Assembly: GCF_052857255.1 (NCBI RefSeq)
Contig: NC_135500.1
Coordinates: 160,798,689-160,862,688, forward strand
From: Amblyomma americanum
Lineage: Eukaryota > Arthropoda > Arachnida > Ixodida > Ixodidae
Length of the DNA stretch: 64,000 bases
Reading direction: 5' to 3'
Below are positions 37,361 through 48,303 of the stretch, piece by piece (the stretch's first letter is position 1; every line of letters begins with the position of its first letter). A program made the position numbers and the translations under genes. The notes under the pieces were generated by a model that was not told where the DNA came from, searched no databases, and was given only the letters and a program-made list of their open reading frames with translations.

Positions 37361-40300
37361 AAATGCAGAAACAGCTATCCCGGGAAAATACCTTACTGAA
37401 AAGCTGAAAGCATCTCATATCTAATAATGTGATGGCACTGTATTTTTATCGTGCGCAAAAGAATGACCTGAGAAAGCTTAATTGAAGGCAATGTATTACC
37501 AGAATAAATTTCGATCGAATATGAGTGTTAGACCACTCGCCAATGCTTCAAGATGGCGAACCAGAGGATTTGTCCTTGTCTGGGTCCAGATGAAGACAAA
37601 CGCACTTTTCGAAATTTTTGCTAGGGGAGAGCGCCTACCCCTCAGCACACGTTAATTCTGTCAAAGGTTTTCTATAACCCCATTTTAAGAAAACACAAAT
37701 GTTGGAAGGCATACGTAGTTTTCAGATTCATTTTTTTTATTTGTCAATATAAATGTGTGCCATGAATGATTTTTTTTTGTTTTCCTTATAGTTTTCGTCT
37801 TGGCGTACAATAATAAATATAATTCACAAATTTTTTGGCAGGATAGCCCGAAAAATCGCACTTTTCTGCGTGAGGTTTATTTCCTCTAATACTGCTCACG
37901 ACTGCACTTGTGGAATTGGTTGCATATAAACCTCCACAGGACACCTCAGTGCCAGCTCAGCAGTCGGCACACTTATTTGAGTATGGCCATTGGGCCAAAC
38001 TTCAGCGGGTAAAGCGAAAAGCAACTGTACTTTTCTAAGTGCAGTTCCACAAGTTTATTTTTTTTCCAATGCATTGGAAGTCTGTTTTGTATGGCTTAGT
38101 ATTAATAGAATTTTCCTCACTATGGCAGCCAGAAAACGATTTGAAAATTATTACGAAGAAAACAAAGGGCAAACTGGAGGCGGTGGCATAGATTTTAAGT
38201 GGAGTGTACGCAGTGATAAGTGCGGTCATCCTGTAGTAGCTCCATGGAAGGAAACTGAAGCAAACTGCAGCACAACTACAACCCTATGTGCAATAATATG
38301 TCAATATATTTCAGCCAGAATCGCTACCCTATTCTTGGAACCTTATTTTTTCAAAACCATGCCGCATCTCAGCGTTTACGTGACACGCACAGCGCAACGC
38401 ACGGATGAAATCAACTCGCTGATGTGGTGATAATTTTCAGGGGTACTCCGCGAAGACAACGAAGGCAAGGTTTTGTAGAGTGCTCGCGGTACGTTGTTAC
38501 GTGTTTTCTGTTTATAGAGTATTACGTGCTAATTATTACATCAGAATGGCGCTCTGAGCGGCTTAGCTGGTGGGACACTTAGCGGATGCAACTAACACGC
38601 CACGGTGATAAAAAAAAAAAACAAAATATCACTTTTGCCATCTCGGCGAACCATCTGTTAACTTATTGCTTATGCATACTCTTCCTTCTGAGCAGAATCC
38701 CCTCTCCTATAATACATTCCTGCTTCAGGTTTCTGACATCTCATTGCTTACAATTGGGGAGCGCTGCATTATGAACCCTGGATATCTTATTCGTTTCTTT
38801 CTTCAGATTTCTTTCACTAAGAAACTGGGACCGACTTTCTAAGAGGGCAAAAGCGAAATAAATATGTCGTCGGCCAAACGGTACAAAACCAATGGTCAAG
38901 CACCGCCGCAGCTTCCATCTTGTCTTAGCCAGTACAGCCGAGAAGAGGGCCCGCTATAAAGCGCTGCCAACGATCGTAATCGACCCGGCGCTCTCCTTCG
39001 TGTTCGCGTCGTCTTTAGAATCGATGGCACTCGCGGCTGTCGACCGCAGACACCGAGAAATGACGGGTTACTGCACTGCGCTCTCCCCCGAGTCGCTCCG
39101 GCACGTCCCCTCGGAGACCCAGACTTCTGAAAGGCCACAAAAGCAAGAAGATTGAGCATTGCAGTTATGTCCTGATAAAGACGCTGGGCCATTCATGGTG
39201 ACCCGATATGTGGCGCTCAGCCTGATGGGTTCTAAGGGAGCGGTAGCAGTCAAGATAGCGCTGTACGAAACAGCAAAGTGTGATTAGTGAACAAGCATAG
39301 AGGATAAGAGAGACACAGAGCTGCGAAGCCAGCATATGAAAATTATAAAAGTTGCACTGGGATATAAGCTTTGTTTTAGAAATCCGTACTTCTTTTTTCG
39401 CTGCTGGTATGCGTTCTTGAGCACAGATACATGAACTACGTGCGAGATAGTGGAGAAAAATGGAAGCGCTAAATAATATTGGACACACAAGGAAGAAGGA
39501 TTGAAAATGCATGACAGTTTATGAAAAAAAAATACAATGAGGCACAAACAAAGACGTACTGAAATCTTTCATCGAAAGATGCTATATATAAACGTTGGTT
39601 TAGCTATGCAAACAAATCACTGTATAAAACGAAGACGCTAGCTTTGATATTTGTACATCAGAATGCCAGTGGCGATCAGTCATGCTTTTTTTTAATACTA
39701 TATTTTCTTTAAACTTGGCCCTACAATTTGGATAAAACTAGCAGCAACATCCGCATCTGGTGTTGCGTGCTGGGTTTCGCAGAGTTTGTACTGAGCGGAA
39801 AACTATGCTTTCAACCCATGAAATTACACCATTCATTTCTAATGGCATCATTGCCAACACGTCTTTTTCATGTACGGTATAGGTTGTGGAATCAAGAGAC
39901 AACGTCTTCTCTTTCTGGTTTTTAAATTTTCGTACTCTCTAGCGAATAAACGACCAGGTATGCACGTGATTGTGTTGCGGAGCGAGGCATGCTTTAAGCG
40001 TTTGCTGCAATTCGCGGGTGGGTGCGCATTAAAATAAATCATGAGGCATGACAACGAGTGAGTGCACAAAAGTGTGCAAACTACTGCACTTTGAGCTTCG
40101 CTTACCTTGCATTTTACGGGAAAAATATTAAATTTGCGCTATGTTCTGTATATACTCAACACTTGAATTATAGCCTTCCAAGTGTGATATGTCTAGAACG
40201 GAATATTATTAGAAATAAGTGAAAAATACTAGTTTTGCCCCCATACTACATTTCAGACGCATAGAAATGTACCAAATTCAATTCGGCTTTAGAAAAGGCC

Positions 40301-42570
40301 GCGAGTCTACGGATTTAAGCTGTTCAACGGCAGAAGGAATATTGACCTGCCGATATAACGGTTCGGTCGAAGACCATTTTAATGCAATATGATTATAAGC
40401 TTCGTAGGTTAGAAAACTAGGTGTTTTCGTCTAATTTCTATATCGGCCACATTTGTCGATGACATCATCTAACTAAAAGAGATTTCACCAAACCGTATTT
40501 GACGACCGGACGTAACTTCAGCAAAGTGGAAGTGTTCCGCCACATACGTTCCTTGGCTCACATATACACCCCGAGAGAAGGCACATCTTTCCCAGGGTGG
40601 CATTTCAGGCACAAAGACTGTGGGCCCCCAAATTATATTCCAAGCTCTGGTCTGGCCGGGTTAGAATCTGCGTACTGGTTACCACCGAATTGTTAGTCGT
40701 AGCTTGGGTACATCATTGGTAACGAGCCGAACTGTCGAACAACACATGCGTAAGTGTCTACGGGAGCCGGCCGACTCTGCGAGTCGGGGCCCTTCTCCCG
40801 GGTTGGTTCAGGCCCGGTGGCGCGGAAGGAACACTTGCTGGTCTTAGGCTATCGGATTCTGCTCATGTATTGTAATTAAGTGGTGGTTCTGAGCGTGCCA
40901 CAAGTTATGATAAACGAAAGGACGATAAATAGGAAGTGTTTCCCCGAAACACGATTTCGCGAACTAGATTGCTCTAGGGCAGCTTTGCCTATCGGAGAGT
41001 AGTAAGGTGGAAAGTTTGGATAGCACCTCTCAAATATAACACCATATCAATTGAGATGCTATTCTGATATGCCTAACGACCCTTTAGACGTGGTATTATC
41101 TGCTAAAATCTGTTAACGTCCTTCCATTGAGTGCCGTGCTTTTCCTTAAAAACGAGTGTCGTCACAGAGCTTATGAGAAAGCGGGGAAAGAAAAGGCTTC
41201 TTTCTTCCCATCACGTTGGGAGCTCTCTTACCTGTGATCTGGCCAGCAATCTGCTGAAAACACCCCACGCAAAACAAAAAAACAAAGTCTAAATCTTCGT
41301 ACGACCACACAATGCATGTCCACGTCAAAATATGTACCCGGTTCTTCCGCTCTGATGGTTCGCAGAGTCGATTATATACCTGGGCTTCACCACGAAGCCA
41401 GTGGCAATATCGTTTTTTTTTTTCCGGCAATAGCGTTTCGAAAATTTTCACTACGTGTGTGCCTTTAGTAATATTATTATCTGAACTGAAGCTTTTTCCC
41501 CTTTTAGGTTTAGCAGAATGAGTGGACCTGTTGTTAGGTGGACCTGTTTCTAGTATGGCTTTAAGAGAGATTTTACATATTTCAGGTGGTGTACCAACGC
41601 AATTTCAGCTTCATGAGAAAACCAGATATTTTCAGAAAGTTTCAACTCCAGCAAATAAAGTGTACAATCCAGTGATTATTCTTAAAGCTACGCGCTTTGG
41701 TGTACTTCCTTTGCTTTCTGTACGGCGTGCACTATTCCCAGAAAACAATTGTTTGCCTAGAAACGGTTGCACATGCAATATAATATTCCAGCAATACTAA
41801 AAGTCTGTCAACTCACTGATCAGAGTTTCTAGCTAGTATTCTCAGTACTGCCTGCCTTGTTTTTTTTTATATGTAGTACGTTGAAACTTATTTATTCGTA
41901 ATTTTAGTGTACTGTTTTGACTGGGTTTTAGTGGCATTACAAAGACCAGGCTCAATATACTTTGCTCTGCTCTTTAGAGCAGTTACTGGTGGATGGCTTG
42001 CAAAAGTACATAATAAAAATGAATAACTGAAATTTTTCATTTCATGTTTCCTTAACATCAGCAGGAAATATAGTGAGCTGAACAAAACCATGCTAATTTT
42101 CTGCAGTGCGTCACGTGTGGTAGATGTTGAGTGATGGAACGTAAGAAAAATTCTTAATATATGTTTCTCTAAGTGGCCTCAAACACTTGTAACGTCTGGC
42201 TTACTAAGCTTACCAAATACTAAGCTCAAACTCGCTCTAATTCCAAGTTATTTCCTAACCACAGGTCAGAAAGTTGAGCTCTATTGCGTTTTTAACGTAC
42301 AAAGTTTATTAATAGTGCGACAAGAAAATATTACATGTGAAATACACGAGCCCTGTTGCAGAACAACGGAAGAGATCTTTGGGGCTAAAGAACGCTTTGA
42401 TGCTGTTGCATTTTTTAAGTTGCAATTTATTTTTCCTAATTGAAAAATATTCTACATATGATCTATTTTAAGAAAAATAAATTGTGCGGTTTCCATGCCA
42501 AATTTCGCAATGGTTTCCACAAACAAATGCAACCACAAGGGGCCAACAGTTCGGATGTTTTCTCTTGCAG
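37361..42570. other. No exon recognised upstream of the first Ig exon
   Basis: I looked here for an Ig1 exon and found none. Open frames at 37990-38430 and 38892-39155 (plus) match no family I know. A GC-rich stretch at 40750-40830 contains a short hairpin (ccgactctgcgagtcgg). At 42265 a short segment reading GQKVELYC follows an AG and is discussed as a finding. The stretch is probably intron. Confidence 0.5.
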
Positions 42571-42732
42571 TGCTGGACAGCAACTACGAGATACGCTTCT
42601 CGGACAAGCATGTAATTGCCGGCAACCCTGTCCTCTTGCGGTGTCCAATCCCCAGTCATCTGACGGACCACGTATTCGTCACAACTTGGCAGCGGGTCGA
42701 TGGCTACGTCATCACAAGGAATACTCACGGAG
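42571..42732 (+). CDS. Dscam-like: Dscam-like exon: first half of Ig2
   Basis: 162 nt, phase 1 in and 1 out, 54 codons. The acceptor 'gttttctcttgcag' is strong; the donor is ggag|gtattt. The peptide begins LDSNYEIRFSDKH, then VIAGNPVLLRCPIPS gives the B strand with the first domain cysteine, and HVFVTTWQR gives the C strand with the core tryptophan. The order and the IPS after the cysteine match Ig2 of arthropod Dscam, where this half-domain is encoded by exon 4, the first of the alternatively spliced clusters in insects. Its length is close to that of insect exon 4. The first two bases complete a codon begun in an exon I did not find. No sequon for N-glycosylation occurs here. I see only one copy of this exon. 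Confidence 0.9.
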
Positions 42733-43121
42733 GTATTTAAAAGCCAGAATGTTACTTTTTTTCTAACTGAAAGTTTTGTTTTTGTGTCAATGGTATTTTC
42801 CTCTCTTATTAACGCCAAAGCAATTCTAGGCTATGTCGGTGGGGTCTTGTCACCAAAACGTGTCCGGAGTGATTGTGACGTTCCGAGAAGAAGTAGCATC
42901 AAACGAGTGGCTATTATCGATAGAGGACGATATGAGGATGATGCTTAAAAAATGGTGTCAATAGGATGACAAGTTTGTTAATTAGAGCCAATAATGTAAG
43001 AAAACAATCAAAATTGCGCGGTCTTTGATATATTGAGTGGACGGGAAACAGCCGTGGACTTCAAAAGAGTTGAATATATGTGAAGTGAAAATAATGTTTG
43101 AAATGAATTGAAATGCATTTG

Positions 43122-43288
43122 ATGACTGAAGAAAAAGGGAACGCCGACCAAAAGGTTGTTGTTTAAAACGGACGTTTCGGCTTCCATACGGAAGCCTTGA
43201 AGAGTGATAAAGGCTTCCGTATGGAAGCCGAAACGTCTTCGTTTTAAACAACAACCTTTTGGTCGGCGTTCCCTATTTCTTCAGTCAT
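43122..43288. repeat. Long foldback element with gacgtttcggc core
   Basis: Arms 43122-43196 and 43212-43288 are inverted copies of about 75 bp with only a few differences; the loop is about 15 bp. From outside inward each arm holds atgactgaagaaa, gggaacgccgacc, aaaaggttgttgtttaaaac, gacgtttcggcttcc and a terminal ggaagcc. The outer cgccgac and inner gacgtttcggc are shared with the foldback at 20210-20326, while the sequence between differs. It lies in an intron in which it would form a strong RNA hairpin. Confidence 0.85.
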
Positions 43289-46200
43289 GAATCTTCTACC
43301 CGACCAGACGAGATTTCGTCAGACTTTAGATTTAAATGCATTCGATTAGTCATAATTAATTAAAAAAAAAGATTCATTGGCACAAAATAATTAGTTACAT
43401 AATTAGAAACAAAAGTCAATGCACGGTTGAATATGCTGGACGTGTATAGAGTAAAGTGGACGGGAAAGCAACCATGGTGCCAAATTTCAAAGGCGACGAG
43501 TGTCGAGGAGGCGTCAACGCTTGCGCAATCCTTCAATGCGCGTAGCCGCAGCGATCTCTAGTTTTCACTGCAGTGCGTTGGCTTTCATGAACATTATGTT
43601 TAGAACTTTGTTCAATATTGCGTTTGACTTTCGAATTTAGAACTCTGAGAGCACGTAAAATTAGCAAAAGCTAAAAGAAAGGAAGGAATGCCAAATAGAT
43701 AGTTTCTGCGACAAACTCGAAAGATGAATTCACCTATAAATTTTGAAATTATAGCTTATCTATTTATTTTAGTAGCGCTTCGAAACAACGGTCAAAAACA
43801 ACACGAATCAAATGAAGAATAAAGCTTGAGTTTCGGCCAGAGAAAATATAATTTTTTTACATGCAGCAATTGGGGCTGTTTAACTTCGGTCTTCATATAA
43901 TACAAAACGCACCAGCTGTGCATCAGGCTTTCTGTATATAGCGCGAAGTTTTCTGTGCAGTAGTCTTCAAGTAAAGCGAAAAACGATGTAAAAAAATCTG
44001 CAACAGAGATCCGCTACGTAGGACGCAAAACTCTTTGGTGTACTTAAGTTTTCTCGGTACTTTCATTCAATTAGTTCAACTCGGCTGAGTCGTTCAGCAT
44101 TCATTCGAAATAATTATGACTTCATGAAGAAGTTGAAAGGAATAAACTATATTGAATTCATTCAAACCTCCCACCCCTTCTTAATAGAGGTCGGTATATC
44201 TTTCTCCGAAGAACTATTCCAAGCATTTTTATTCAGTAAACTAAATGGCACTTTCGTCTCGAAATGCTCCCATACTTCAAGCAACTCGCACCTTCCATGC
44301 ATTTTGGCCTCATTTTTCCGCAGCTATTAAACACATTTCGACAATCGAAGCAAATAAGCGATGCAAGTGCTTACGCTTTTTCTTCAGATTTTACTGTACT
44401 CTTCGCACTCTCACTTATCAAGCTTTCTAACTTTATTGGCTGTCAGTAAGTACGCCTCCACAGGTACGGTGCCGTTTTAGTTACCTACGTGCTTGTTTTG
44501 TGCACTGAGAAGGAATATAGCAACATTAAAAGGCCAACTGAACGTATGAATTTAAGTTCCGGATTGCGCTATGTTGCAGCGTTGCAGTCTCGTCTGCCCT
44601 TAAGCGAAGATAAAACAACGTTCTCTGAAAGGGATAAGAAAGTAGAAGCTTTTCCAATGCAAGAGCAAACAAGGGCTCTTTTGCAAACAGTTCAAAGCGT
44701 TTATTTGCATTTATATTCAGAATACAAACATATATTCTTTCTCACAAAACTGCTATTTTGATCATGATTTTTCGCGCTCTTAGCAGTGCGTTCGAGCGGC
44801 TCTAAGGAGCGTCAAAAAAGCATGCAGATGGCGTGGTGTGCGGACATCTTACTGCTGATGTATAAGAATATTATCCGGCGCTTACACGCAGCTTTGACAA
44901 CAATGATGCAGACAAGAATTCGGAGAATTTTTTTTTGTACTGTGGATCTAACAGGAACTAAAATTTTTCTTTCCGGATGCAAGCAGCGCCACCTTGAGCA
45001 GTGGCATGAGAGCGTTTGTCTGTCGCCAAAAAGTAAGTTTTTGGCGTTGACGGTTCATATCTGCGTTAGCCATGTGACATTATCAGACTTGTTCTCTTTA
45101 CTGTAAAATATTTGATAAGGTACGGACGTAGTGTAAACTGCGGAGCTTTCCATATATTTAGAACATAGTGCAGATCGGAAGATCAAGCAGGAGGGAAGAT
45201 ACAGATATAGATTACAATCTATGGTCAGTAGTTTAGAAAAAATCTTGAATCACGCGCTTGGTTCAAGAGAAAGAGACACTAAAAAATGACATAGCTCAAC
45301 AACTTCCCAAGAGTATAAAAAGAATACATTCAGCACATCATAAATAATAATATTAAAAGCAGCCGTAGAAGAGATTGCAACTTGGCGCAGTTTGTGCTGA
45401 AGCTTGAGAAAATAAATGTAGAGGCGCAACCTGCAAAAATAATTGAATGATGGAAGGCAATAAGAAAAAAAGAAGTAACTCCGAAAGCAAAGAACAATCC
45501 TTGAAGAAACTGATATATTTTACGCACGCTTGGTCATACATCTAAGGAGCTGAAGCAGAAAAAGAACGAAAAAAAAAGAAATTTAGTTTAGAAACTTGAA
45601 AACCGCGCGTACTGAAAGAAAGAGATCTGCACACAGAACACAAACGTTCTCTTGAGACAAGATCTTTACGCTTGGAAAGTAGAACAAACGAGAGATTATC
45701 CGGCGCCGCGACGGAGAGCAAAAGCGAGCCCCAAAGGAACCTTCCCATGTCACCCTTTCCCCCACAGCCTAAGTGCTATAACGGCGAGCTCAAACTGCTT
45801 TTCTTTGTCATCTCGCACCCTCAGTTCCTATATCTCTAGAGATTTATGCCCGCCCAGGGACATTTCACCAACAAAAGGCATATGCATTTCCGCCAGAGAG
45901 TGGTGGCATTAGCAGGCTACGGCGAGGATGGAGATGAACGGGTAAAGGGCAAGAAAGGCGCGCAACATCCTGGGAGCCACAAAGTTGCATAACGCGAAAC
46001 ACGGACAACGTATGAGGGGAAACCACCATGCGGGGTAGATTTCGCGGTTATGTAACACTCCCCGAGGAGCCATCTCGGTTTCGGACTCGGATAAAGCTGG
46101 CACTAAAAGGGACGACGATGAAGATGAAGGAATATGAGGCGGGAACGGTTAACCTTCCGGTTTGGTGTTTGTATGAGGTAGAGGCAATAAATCTTTCGAA

Positions 46201-46319
46201 ACGTGCTCCTGTAGAGCTCAGAAGAGGAGTCTCGAACGCTGCAATCCGGGTCTAGGATTATGTTTCTTCTCTTATCCGTATTTTTGCTTAACACAGTAGA
46301 TACCGGGGGACTGTAAAGC

Positions 46320-46650
46320 GCCGTTGATACGAAGACATTTACTGGTCGTTGCTTCTGCGGTTTACTGTGCCGGTGATCACGACCCAGAATGTACTATGTG
46401 TGGCGAAATAGCAATTTTCGATCACGTACTGTGGAACTGCAAAGAAGGGCCGCCAGCGGAATCTGTAATAAACGTTCCCACTTTCGAGCAATGGGAGGCC
46501 GTGTTGGTCAGCTTAGACCTGGGCGTTCAAACCCAGGCCATGAATGGGCTACTCAAATCGCTGTCAGCCGTGGATTAACAGCCACCTAGCGCGGATCATC
46601 TCTATTCTACCTTTTCTTAGAAAATAAATGTTTTCAATCCAATCTTTTGT
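46320..46650 (+). mobile_element. LINE 3'-end relic, plus strand
   Basis: An open stretch from about 46324 to 46578 reads like the C-terminus of a tick LINE ORF2: a Cys/His knuckle 'CTMCGEIAIFDHVLWNCKEG' and then 'TFEQWEAVLVSLDLGVQTQA' up to a stop. A short 3' UTR follows ending near 'agaaaataaatgttttcaat'. There is no reverse transcriptase or endonuclease part, so it is a 5'-truncated copy. It sits in sense orientation within the receptor intron. The open frame is not interrupted, suggesting it is younger than the relic at 1440. Confidence 0.65.
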
Positions 46651-47594
46651 GTACTGAGTCTTTTGGGCGTGAGCTGGAAGAAAAAGAGCAGAAGGTTCGC
46701 TGGAGCAATTTTCTTTAGAAATAATTAAAATGTTCTGTACTGCGCCGCAGGCGTGGCTGAGAGAGTAGAATGACTGATCTCATAATGAATGGTGGTATAT
46801 CATTGATAATAGATTACAAATCAAACAAGGCCCAAAGAGGTATAAAGGCGGAGATCGATTAGTTACTTGTCCTTAGAACCACCTTCTCTGAGCCGATTGT
46901 AATAAATTGAGCATTCTGGCTATGGGTGAACACTGCTGCAGCGCATTCGTTGGATCTATGGCACAATTTAAATAATTATCAGTTTTATGGTTCTTTATTG
47001 ATGTGTTGATGTCTGTCCAATATCTAATACGAAAGGCGACAAGTAGATGGTAGTCGAATACTATCGGAGTGCCAAACATTGCGAAGAGTTTATCCTCTGC
47101 TCCATATGGCAGTAAATTCAGCGCAGGCTGCCCCATGCTGCTGCGTCTATGCTTCCAATGCCTACAAACTACTGTACAGGGTAATGTAACGGGTACCTGC
47201 AGATACTGTGGCAACATGTGTTACCACAACGATAGCAACGGGAGCACGATCAAGTGCCTTCGTCTGGTCACGTGATGCCGGACCAGCTCATGCTAACGAC
47301 GTATTCGGAAAGTGAGGTTCACATCACTTACTGTAGGCGGCCTACACAATGAAAACCACAAAGACGTGGACGGTTTACGATTCGAATCCGCCACATTTTG
47401 CTCTATATGACCCCCCTCTCTGCTCTCTACGGCAAGTTTCGCTACATTATAATTTATTTCACACTTCGAAAGCTGATAGGAGACTACATGAATTTATTTG
47501 CTTGTGCTCGTTCTAACGAGCTCACCGTCCAGTCTAGGAGTAAGAGATGGCGTGACCCTAGTTGATTGATAAGGTCAGCAAATGTAAAACTCCA

Positions 47595-47681
47595 AGAAGA
47601 CGTGACGGGAGGAGAAAACAAAGTCGCACACACAAAGCGCTTTGTCTGTCCGTCTTTTTGTCCTCCTCTCGCCCCGTCTTC
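47595..47681. repeat. Imperfect inverted repeat centred on aaagcgcttt
   Basis: Arms of about 43 bp (47595-47637 and 47638-47681) pair at roughly three positions in four, with no loop; the centre is aaagcgcttt. The right arm contains 'tttttgtcctcctctcgcc' and the left its diverged complement. It resembles the element at 37238-37360 in composition (a 'tgtcct' plus CT-rich arm). Confidence 0.55.
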
Positions 47682-48156
47682 GCTAAGTTTTATATTTATT
47701 TTCTAAGCGTAAGACGCAACGAATTTGGTACAAGGGGCTCAAGAACTTGTGCATGAACAACTAAAGAGCAAGTCAAGATATATTCGCTTTACGTTTTCAC
47801 CTGTACTTGCTCTTTCCTTTTTTTTCTTCGTTTTCAGTTTTGCTCTATCTATAATGTTTAAAAGCAAGAAGCACCGATGTTCAGTTTAAGTTTTCGTGCC
47901 CTTTTATTTACGCCTGTATATCTTAATTAGCCGAAACACTATTAAAAAGACACGGCTGCGGCCAGACTATTGAGGTAGGGAAGGCGCTAAAGCTAGAGTT
48001 AAGAGGGTTGCAGTTTTAGAATAAAATGGGAAAAAAAGAGGTAAGCGTAAAGGAGCTCAGGATGTTACCTCTATGGGTCTGTTAGGAATCGTGTAGACTA
48101 ATTTGAGTGCTCATTGAAGATGTGTTATTTTTTAATGTGCCCTTTTTGTTACGCAG

Positions 48157-48303
48157 GTGACTACGTAGTCATGAGTGACGGTGAGCTGTACATCCGCGAG
48201 GCACGGGACGCAGACGAGGTTCTTCGTTACCGCTGCCACACCGAGAACACCCTGACCCGCAGAAAGAAGACCAGCACCAACTTCGTCCGCCTTCTTCTCA
48301 GAG
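48157..48303 (+). CDS. Dscam-like: Dscam-like exon: second half of Ig2
   Basis: 147 nt, phase 1 in and 1 out, 49 codons. Acceptor 'ctttttgttacgcag'; donor gag|gtttgt. Joined to the preceding exon the junction codon is GGT (Gly), giving THGGDYVVMSDGELYIREA. The segment DGELYIREARDADEVLRYRC supplies the E and F strands with the second Ig2 cysteine in YRCHT, and TSTNFVRLLLR the G strand. This matches insect Dscam Ig2, where the corresponding piece is encoded by constant exon 5 (SGELHIRE, YQCRT). The tyrosine-x-cysteine signature is intact. No N-glycosylation sequon. Confidence 0.9.

Larger units (their letters stand above)
42733..48156 (+). other. Intron between the two halves of Ig2 (5424 bp)
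   Basis: Bounded by gtattt and 'tttttgttacgcag'. It contains the foldback at 43122-43288, a LINE 3' relic at 46320-46650 and an imperfect inverted repeat at 47595-47681. I looked for further exon-4-like copies (G-x2-V-x-L-x-C followed by IPS and a W) and saw none. The GC-richer segment at 45650-46260 has open frames with no recognisable product. Confidence 0.75.

Noticed and set aside
37990..38430. 146-codon plus-strand open frame with an internal ATG at 38122
   Set aside because: Composition shifts along the frame and there is no recognisable domain; treated as chance.
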